Of a stretch of DNA of 64,000 nucleotides, positions 57,960-64,000 are shown one piece after another. The stretch is from positions 78,758-142,757 of the forward strand of contig JAMKCH010007177.1 in the NCBI GenBank assembly GCA_023653785.1, read 5' to 3'. The stretch is from Ophioderma brevispina (taxonomy: Eukaryota > Echinodermata > Ophiuroidea > Amphilepidida > Ophiodermatidae). Position 1 is the first letter of the stretch; each line of letters opens with the position of its first letter. The notes beneath the pieces were generated by a model that saw only the letters and a list, made by a program, of their open reading frames with translations, did no database searches and was not told the DNA's origin. Both the position numbers and the translations under genes were made by a program.

Positions 57960-58435
57960 GCCACAGCGGCAAATCGGATGCGCGCTCCCAACAGTAAACT
58001 AAGAATCAATTTCCCTTGGCCTTAACAAAACTGCTGTGGATGATATTCCTGCAAATTTGCTTAGGTTATAGCTGCACAATACATATCAAATTCCCTTGCT
58101 AATATATGTATTAGCTCAAGACGGGTATTGTGCCCAATGATTAGAAAAAGATGAACGTATGACGCCTATTCGTAAAGGTGGTGAGAAAGATGATCCAAAT
58201 AATTTTCGGCCAATATCTGTTCTTCTAATTATTTCACAAATTCTTCAGAGATTTTGTTCATGATGAATTATTTTCTATTTTGCAACGTAACAATAATGAT
58301 GATTAATGAATAATCTGGGTCACCAACCATTAACCACCCTTCTCTATTACTGATTACATTTTGAAAGCTGGATAATATAAGAAAGCCGTTGTTATATATT
58401 TCTCAATCTTTGCAGGATATTACAAACAAGCTGGG
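57960..58435 (+). pseudogene. LINE reverse transcriptase, N-terminal part
   Basis: In shifted + frames: AVDDIPANLL (about 58035-58065), a region like the usual LAYIxNLSLxTGIVP, then RMTPIRKGGEKDDPNNFRPI (about 58156-58215) followed by SVLLIISQILQRFVHDELF, the first RT motifs of CR1/L2-like LINEs. The catalytic part is missing or unreadable after about 58430. 57368-57959 may hold the preceding linker, but no motif is clear. Confidence 0.75.
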
Positions 58436-58815
58436 TGTCCTTTGCCTGTTTTGGGAATCTTCGCTAGTTTAGCTACAGAATAAATTAATATTTAATCACA
58501 CAAACATTGAGGACGTTATAAAGACAATAGTGTGTCTCTAGAAATCAAACAAACAATTACATTTTTTCTTTATCCCTCAAAAATAGCAACAAAAATTAAA
58601 GCTGTTTGACTATCAAGATCTTAGTCGTAAGCATGGTATTGACCGCTTCAATTTTATGACAAAGAAGTGAACATTTTCCATTGCTTCCAACATCTCTTTT
58701 TTGAGAGTCTACGGTTATATTTCCCTACTATACGAGCCCCTAAAGTAACATAATAGTATGGATTATTATTTAACACCAATGTTTTATTTTTTCCCCTCTT
58801 ATATGACTATTACTT

Positions 58816-58905
58816 GTGGCCCCGAAACATTATTTCGTGCCCTCGAAACATTATTTCGTGCCATCGAACAAATCATTTTGGTGCCCTCGAAAATTATTGT
58901 GTCGT
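58816..58905. repeat. Short tandem repeat, about 21-27-base unit
   Basis: Four imperfect units of GTGCCCTCGAAACATTATTTC. Flanks 58436-58815 and 58906-59599 show no gene. Confidence 0.8.
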
Positions 58906-59599
58906 GCCCTGTTTTTGCGCGAGATTAAGGGGGCTCACTCTTAGTAGAGAAAAGCCAGCTACTTACTATTTGCCGACGATTGAACTTTACCGGCGTGTAG
59001 TAACCTTTACGCAATTTTTAAAAAATAAAAACATGAAATATGTAAACTATTCTATTTCACATGGACATACAGTTAACAATCGATTCCAAAAATGTTATGT
59101 CAGATATGCACACATTTTAGAGTGTTTAACTAATTAGCTGCCAAAATTTCGATTTCGAGTATATAAATCCATACTGACTGCTCTATGATGAAATCTATAG
59201 CCCTCGGTTACGTGGAGAACCTCACCCTCGGAACTTTTTTACCATTCCCCTCATGAGCATCATATATTGGTATACTATCACACGACCGAACTAGGAGGAG
59301 GGTGTTTTTTTGCCATTTTGAAGAAAATTGCCGAATATGCTGGTAATCACGTTCAAAACTATGTTTTTTGATTTTTGGATTTGTTTGTCGCAATAAAAGC
59401 TAATAAACCCCTCCCTAACTTTCTCGTTAGGTTTCTATAAACATCAATTAAGTGCAAATTAGAGAAATTAGTATCCTCAAATAAATCTCCTCATGTCACT
59501 TTACGTATTTCAGAGATCCGGCCACCTGACTTTCAAAAACCGCAGCATCGCATATTATTTACCGTTTATCTAGTGCAGGTACAAAGGGCCTTGCATTAG

Positions 59600-59892
59600 G
59601 TTTATTATTTTATATTTGGGTACATACGACGCCATGACCCATACGAATTTGTTGTACAATTTAATGGTAATCATTGCCGTAGTATCGTACCTGCAATAAA
59701 GGAGCCGCTTTCACCGAGGTTGTGCATGCACTGGAAGCTGTACATAGTGTTCAAGATCCTGTTCACACAGAAAAAATTACAGGATCCTTTTGTTTTACCG
59801 CTTTATGGCGTAGTGTTGTGGTTGGATTTGCTAGCATTAAGTACTTTGCGGCAAGTCAACCATTTACATTTCTTCCCAAACTGCCGTCTCAG
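59600..59892 (+). promoter_or_regulatory. Upstream region of the third GPCR copy
   Basis: Immediately before the pseudogene a pyrimidine-rich stretch (CATTTCTTCCCAAACTGCCG) and AG mirror the acceptor of the intact gene. The conserved upstream module is not clearly recognisable further out, so the 5' flank may differ or have been replaced here. Confidence 0.35.
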
Positions 59893-59912
59893 TGCGAGCA
59901 AATATTAAAATC

Positions 59913-61026
59913 ATGGATTTTTTAGAGATTAACACTACAAACTCCGGTTGAACACACAACCTTTGGAGAATGTGATTAACCTAACCGATCCATAATCCCG
60001 ATCAATGGCTTAAAAGCGACAGTGAACAATTTCTGGTCAGCTGTACTCCCATATCCGGTAGTTTCACAGTTGGTATTTGGAAAACGTGGCATTTTTTGTT
60101 ATGGTACTGCGATAAAAAGAAATACGAACCAGCTTGAACGCGTACCGAATGCTAATTAGCGATATGTGATATCATGTTTCTGCTGTTTTCAAACTTTTGG
60201 TACGCAGTTTTATCAAGTCAGTCCCTGTCACTAAAAGCTTTCGATGTCAGTTCTTTCCTTGAATGTTCTGCATTCATCGTAACCACACGATTATGGTAGC
60301 GGAGGCTTCCTTGGCTCTTGACTCTTATTTCAATAGAGCGATTCTATGCCATATGCAAGCCATTGAAACATATAATGTTAAAGGCATGCGCGTACCTTCA
60401 AGTTGCTTTCAGCAATATGGATCGTAGAAGTTTTGCTACTCTGTCGTTTAGTTCCAAGTGTTTTTGTGTAACCAGAACGTTTGCTTATTTTTGGCCCAGG
60501 CAATAATACCACAATCTACCAAGTAATTCATTCAATGTCAATGCATAAGCACGTTTGGCAGTAGTGTATGCCAGTAATATGTGAATACCTTTACGTTATG
60601 GCACAATAATTATCAATTGTTGGTTATTCTTTCGAATAATTATGGCTCTGTACCAAGTCCATTGCTACTGCTGCAGAAAAGAACACTGACCCTAAGCACC
60701 AATGCTATTCGCATTCGCCATCAACTTACGTACACTGGTAACCAATGAATCATTTTCTTCATATGCCAGACGCCTTATCAGCTTGTATTATTTCATAGGT
60801 TTCTAACACATATAGTCTGATATACCTTTTTGGAACCGAACAATTTTATATACTCTTGCGATTATAGGCCATGCTTGTTTATTTCTAAATACGTTATTAA
60901 TCCGTATCTCTAGTTTTCAGCTGTCAGCATGACAGGAGGGCAATGTTACAAGGCATTTGCCCGGGGAGGTTCTCATGCTTTGTTGAGTAGCCATGCTCCT
61001 TCCAGCGTTCTGAAAGTAACTCCTAA
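59913..61026 (+). pseudogene. Full-length GPCR paralogue with many frameshifts
   Basis: The entire receptor can be followed from ATG (59913) to the stop at 61024-61026 by comparison with 10014-11126, including the INLTDP region, TM2 CD, ERFYAICKP, TM6 CQTPYQ and the NPYLY area. At least a dozen one- or two-base indels break the frame. No frame longer than about 62 codons survives. The start is preceded by a splice-acceptor-like CTC-AG at 59891-59892. The errors are mostly single-base gains and losses, which fits either an old pseudogene or uncorrected long-read consensus. Confidence 0.88.
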
Positions 61027-61310
61027 CGGGAACAAATATACCCTTATTGTAATGGAACAGTTTTCACATGAAATATACCTATATTCGGTGAAAATATGCC
61101 GCTAGTGTAAAATTATACTCCGAGCGTGGACTGTTTTCAATACGTGAATAAATATATTGTGACACACCAATTAGTAAAGCTAGGTAAGAAAAATAATACT
61201 CTAAGAAAATATACATACTTAGTGTTATTTTTGCTGGCATGTTTGGTCCAGTTCCTATTTGGTATCAATGAACCAATCACAATGCTAACAAATTTATTAT
61301 ACCCCTAGCT

Positions 61311-61798
61311 TTCTTCTTCTTCTTAGCCGTGTCCACAATTCATTATTAATGGCTTGTGGTGGTGTCAGGATTTATTCACTGAGTAAGCTTATCCAGGTCC
61401 GCGTGTATCCACGATAACGGACGCTCCTAACATGGCCCACTTTTTTTTTAAACTTGGGGCGGATTGGAACAGTCAGGGGTTTTACACCCTACCCTTATTC
61501 GACACTGACTGGCGATGTACATTTATCAGTTGTGACTCTCTGTACACGGGTACGCGGTTTAACGTCCCCTCCGAGGACGGGATGTTTCAATGATTCAATT
61601 TGCCCAATCCAAGTGAACCATGGCAGATACGGTATTCCTGTATTTAATCAATTCTCGTATACAGATTAGAATCCAGAATTGAGCACCCGAATAATCCCAG
61701 CAAGTGACCCCACCGGGATTCGAACCCGGGATTTTTTTGATAGATTTGCGCCACAGCTAGCAAGCACCCTAACCGCTTATGCCACGCTCTCCCACTTC
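61311..61798 (-). mobile_element. tRNA-derived SINE with 12-base target duplication
   Basis: Minus strand from about 61793: a tRNA-like head with A box TGGCATAAGCGG and B box GGTTCGAATCC (about 61718-61728), then a body containing GAGGGGACGTTAAACCGCG (about 61555-61573), ending in an AAG-repeat tail at 61311-61325. ATACCCCTAGCT occurs directly on both sides (61299-61310 and 61799-61810), as expected for LINE-mediated insertion. The intact B box means it could still be a polymerase III template. Confidence 0.9.
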
Positions 61799-61959
61799 AT
61801 ACCCCTAGCTGGACTAGAAATTGATTATTAGGATTTTATACACCTAGCGGTTATTGCAAGCTAATGCCATAAGCGGGTCTCACAACCACAGCTAGTCCCT
61901 CTTTTTATGGAACAGCATGGTTACCCGCCAAAATGCAAGAATTCCCCCCCGTGCATTTT

Positions 61960-62330
61960 AGTCTTAGTGTTAAACCCCAGCAGTACATGCCCTTTCAGAC
62001 AGCTTTGAGGGTTTAGAGCAAAGAGGCCCCATCTGTAATAGTTGCCAGGTGTTAGATTGAGATTAACCATTTAATAAGACTCAACGACAAATTGTAGTAT
62101 TGCAGATGGGACCTTCCTTGCACGAAACCCTCGATTTCCTGATTGTCTAATACATCATAATATTCATTACTGGGGCCCATGACCAGTTGAAATGTACCCT
62201 CCAAATATTAAAGCTCTCGTCCTCTTCAGCCCATGTATCATTCTTACCATGTTGCTGGGAAAACAATTGACTGAAAATCACGTACGTTCCATTGTGACCA
62301 ATTATAGTCTATTTTTATTCCTGTCATACG
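61960..62330 (+). repeat. Detached GPCR 3'-flank fragment
   Basis: Contains the family flank words: GTCTTAGTGTTAAAC-like text, then near 62211-62255 AAGCTCTCGTCCTCTTCAGC and ATTCTTACCATG, matching the region after the copies at 33061 and 42900. No receptor coding sequence is seen in front of it. Confidence 0.55.
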
Positions 62331-63049
62331 CATATTTGTCGATGGTAGGAATTCATATTGGAGTGATGTGGTTGAGATCAAAACTAAAAAGCCTTATAAC
62401 AGCTGAATATGCTCCACTTCTTCAACAGAATAAGAGCTTTAACCCTCTTACATCGACCCTCTTTTTTTTTTGTATCGAATATGTAAAGGCATCATACCAG
62501 ATGCAATTATGGAATAGATGTCGTAAAGTCTGAGACACGCTATCAATTCCTTTGTTAGTTTCTTTTTGTTTGGAGTCAAAGACCGGATAAAGTGCCATGA
62601 ACATCGAGGACGGGTGAACGTCTTAACAATGAGTAATTAGGCCCACGTAAAAATGTAGTTCGTTATGAGTGACCAAAAACACTTCAGTACTTAAAATACG
62701 AATAAATGTAAACGTATCAGTCTTCTAATATTCCTTAGTGACGTAAAGAACGTTTGTGCGTAAAATTACTTATTCCGTATCATTTTTCTTTTCTTATGTG
62801 AAACTTAAGAGATTTATTCGAGTTTGGTGTTTGAAATTTATTCTCAGTGCATTTGCCTGCAATTATTTTGTTCCTAGAAAAGGGATATTTTTTAATATGT
62901 GCCTTTCTGATCTGTATGTCACATCGATTTCTATGTATTGAGTGGGTAAAAAAATACACAACCTCTCAACGAATGGAATCGCCGACCCGCCCAAAAACTT
63001 TTAAGAATGACAAATAAAAAATCCTACTATAAACAGGTATACTCACTGG
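62331..63049. other. No gene recognised
   Basis: AT-rich stretch with small frames (for example 113 codons from 62192) that begin in GPCR 3'-flank repeat and contain no motif. Confidence 0.35.
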
Positions 63050-63480
63050 GTAATCGTCTGATCGGTAACAGTTACAAGAATGCATTTCTCACAGTGGATA
63101 AAATATTCTGAGATTGAACATGTTGTAAAACAGAATAAGACTTTTAGGGATGACCCGAAAAAGTTTTCATCTTGATTGAGTAACATCGAACCCACTAATT
63201 CAGTGCGATGTGTGCACTCCGTTTATATAAAGCCAAAGACGTGATTTTGTAAATCCTATAGAACCTGTTTACAACTAAAAATTTGGTCGACCAAAATATG
63301 AGAAGGGGCTCAGAACATCAAAACCACCACCTTTTATAGCTAACCACAGAAGAAAATAGTAGCTTTCTTCAGACACCAACATTTTGACTACTTCCGGTAA
63401 AATCCAGGGGCGAAGGCTAATAACGATCGGACCATGGACCATAAATGCCTTACTCTGCATTATGAAAAGTAATTTGTGCG
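63050..63480 (+). repeat. Distal GPCR 3' flank, copy of about 11550-12700
   Basis: Shares GAATGCATTTCTCACAG-type words, TTTGGTCGACC, CAGAACATCAAAAC, CTTTCTTCAGACACCAA and the GACTAC...GGTAAAATC stretch with the region after the intact gene. At 63418-63430 it lacks the element that sits at 11976-12631 in the other copy, giving an empty site. Confidence 0.75.
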
Positions 63481-63844
63481 TTTGACCGTAGCCCTATAAG
63501 ATATAGGTTATAAAAAGTAAAATTTTTTTTTTTTTACTGTAATTTAAAATAAAACATCAAGGATACGTAACGCGGGAGAGGGATAATCAAATTTTCAAAT
63601 TGAAATGAATATTCAAATTCAAATTGCTGATTTTATTGATAAAAGGCTGTCAAAAACTAACTTGTGACAAGAAAGTCCCCGTTTTGGGGAAAGAGTGTTC
63701 AAAAACTCCAAAGGAGGACGTCATGTTAAAGGGGTTAGGTTCACAAAAAGGTCCCATTTTTGGAATCCCGCCCTTGATTGTTGCGGTTTTTAGCCTATAA
63801 CTCCAAATGTTAGGCTGCAATAATAGAATAAAATTTAAGTATTC

Positions 63845-64000
63845 TTGCCAATAAAGATAAATAATAACCTGTTCAGGTGTTTAGGAATATAAAGAAAATA
63901 ATATTTCTGGTTGTGGTCAGGAAAATAAAGATAATACTAACCTGGTTGTGGTCATGAAAATACAGAGAGAATAATAACGCTGGTTGTGGCCAGGAAGTAT
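63845..64000. repeat. Tandem repeat running off the window end
   Basis: GGTTGTGG(T/C)CA(G/T)GAAAATA-type units start at about 63909, 63944 and 63982 (35-38 bases apart), with a diverged earlier unit near 63868. Confidence 0.8.

Noticed and set aside
61700..61800. Functional tRNA gene on the minus strand
   Set aside because: A and B boxes are present, but the acceptor and anticodon arms do not close properly, and the sequence continues into a SINE body with a tail and target duplication.
62192..62533. 113-codon + frame with hydrophobic stretches as a membrane protein gene
   Set aside because: It starts within a GPCR 3'-flank repeat that is non-coding in the other copies and shows no family motif.

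Overview
This 64-kb window is AT-rich, intron-bearing animal DNA with no bacterial features. It looks like a marine invertebrate, most likely a deuterostome. That placement is inference. It rests on a cluster of neuropeptide-type rhodopsin-family GPCRs, a DIRS/Ngaro-like tyrosine-recombinase retrotransposon carrying an SGNH hydrolase, a Ty3/gypsy-type pol fragment in integrase-then-RT order (Gmr1-like, described from deuterostomes), several L2/CR1-like LINEs and a tRNA-derived SINE. No species is assigned.

The host genes are one family of class A GPCR on the + strand. Only the copy at 10014-11126 is intact (370 aa, all seven helices). Others are broken or partial: 1-546 (3' half, running in from outside the window), 31982-33060 (open through TM5, broken in TM6), about 34085-34731 and 42850-43060 (3' fragments), and 59913-61026 (full length but full of small indels). 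Intact and near-intact copies share an upstream module and a 3' splice acceptor just before the start codon. A second copy of the upstream module at 25740-26620 has no gene behind it. Positions 1-6130 and about 10590-21720 are two diverged copies of one segmental duplication (GPCR 3' end, 3' flank, LTR-like segment, LINE endonuclease). A third copy of the GPCR plus 3' flank lies at 59600-63480.

Most of the rest is transposable elements. Paralogous copies serve as related empty sites, so several insertions can be delimited to the base: TTAA-flanked elements (1064-1398, 7744-8270, 11976-12631, 18432-18768, and 50730-52347 inside the DIRS reverse transcriptase; 44460-45392 by its ends only), hAT-type elements (3986-5411; 21344-21609), a TA-flanked 2.9-kb element (12961-15856) and a 5.6-kb element with long inverted repeats (35662-41252).

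Region by region: 0-6 kb duplicated GPCR tail, LTR-like and LINE sequence; 6-9.5 kb foldback elements; 9.7-13 kb intact GPCR and flank; 13-21.7 kb the second duplicate with insertions; 21.9-23.2 kb gypsy-type pol fragment; 23-31 kb repeats, L2-like LINE and other RT fragments; 31-35.6 kb broken GPCR tandem copies; 35.6-41.3 kb the long-inverted-repeat element; 42-48.3 kb tandem arrays and LINE debris; 48.4-55.3 kb DIRS-like element on the minus strand; 55.5-58.5 kb LINE fragments; 59.6-63.5 kb GPCR pseudogene, SINE and flank; 63.8 kb to the end a short tandem repeat.

Many duplicates differ by single-base indels, so low consensus quality could explain some of the apparent pseudogenes.
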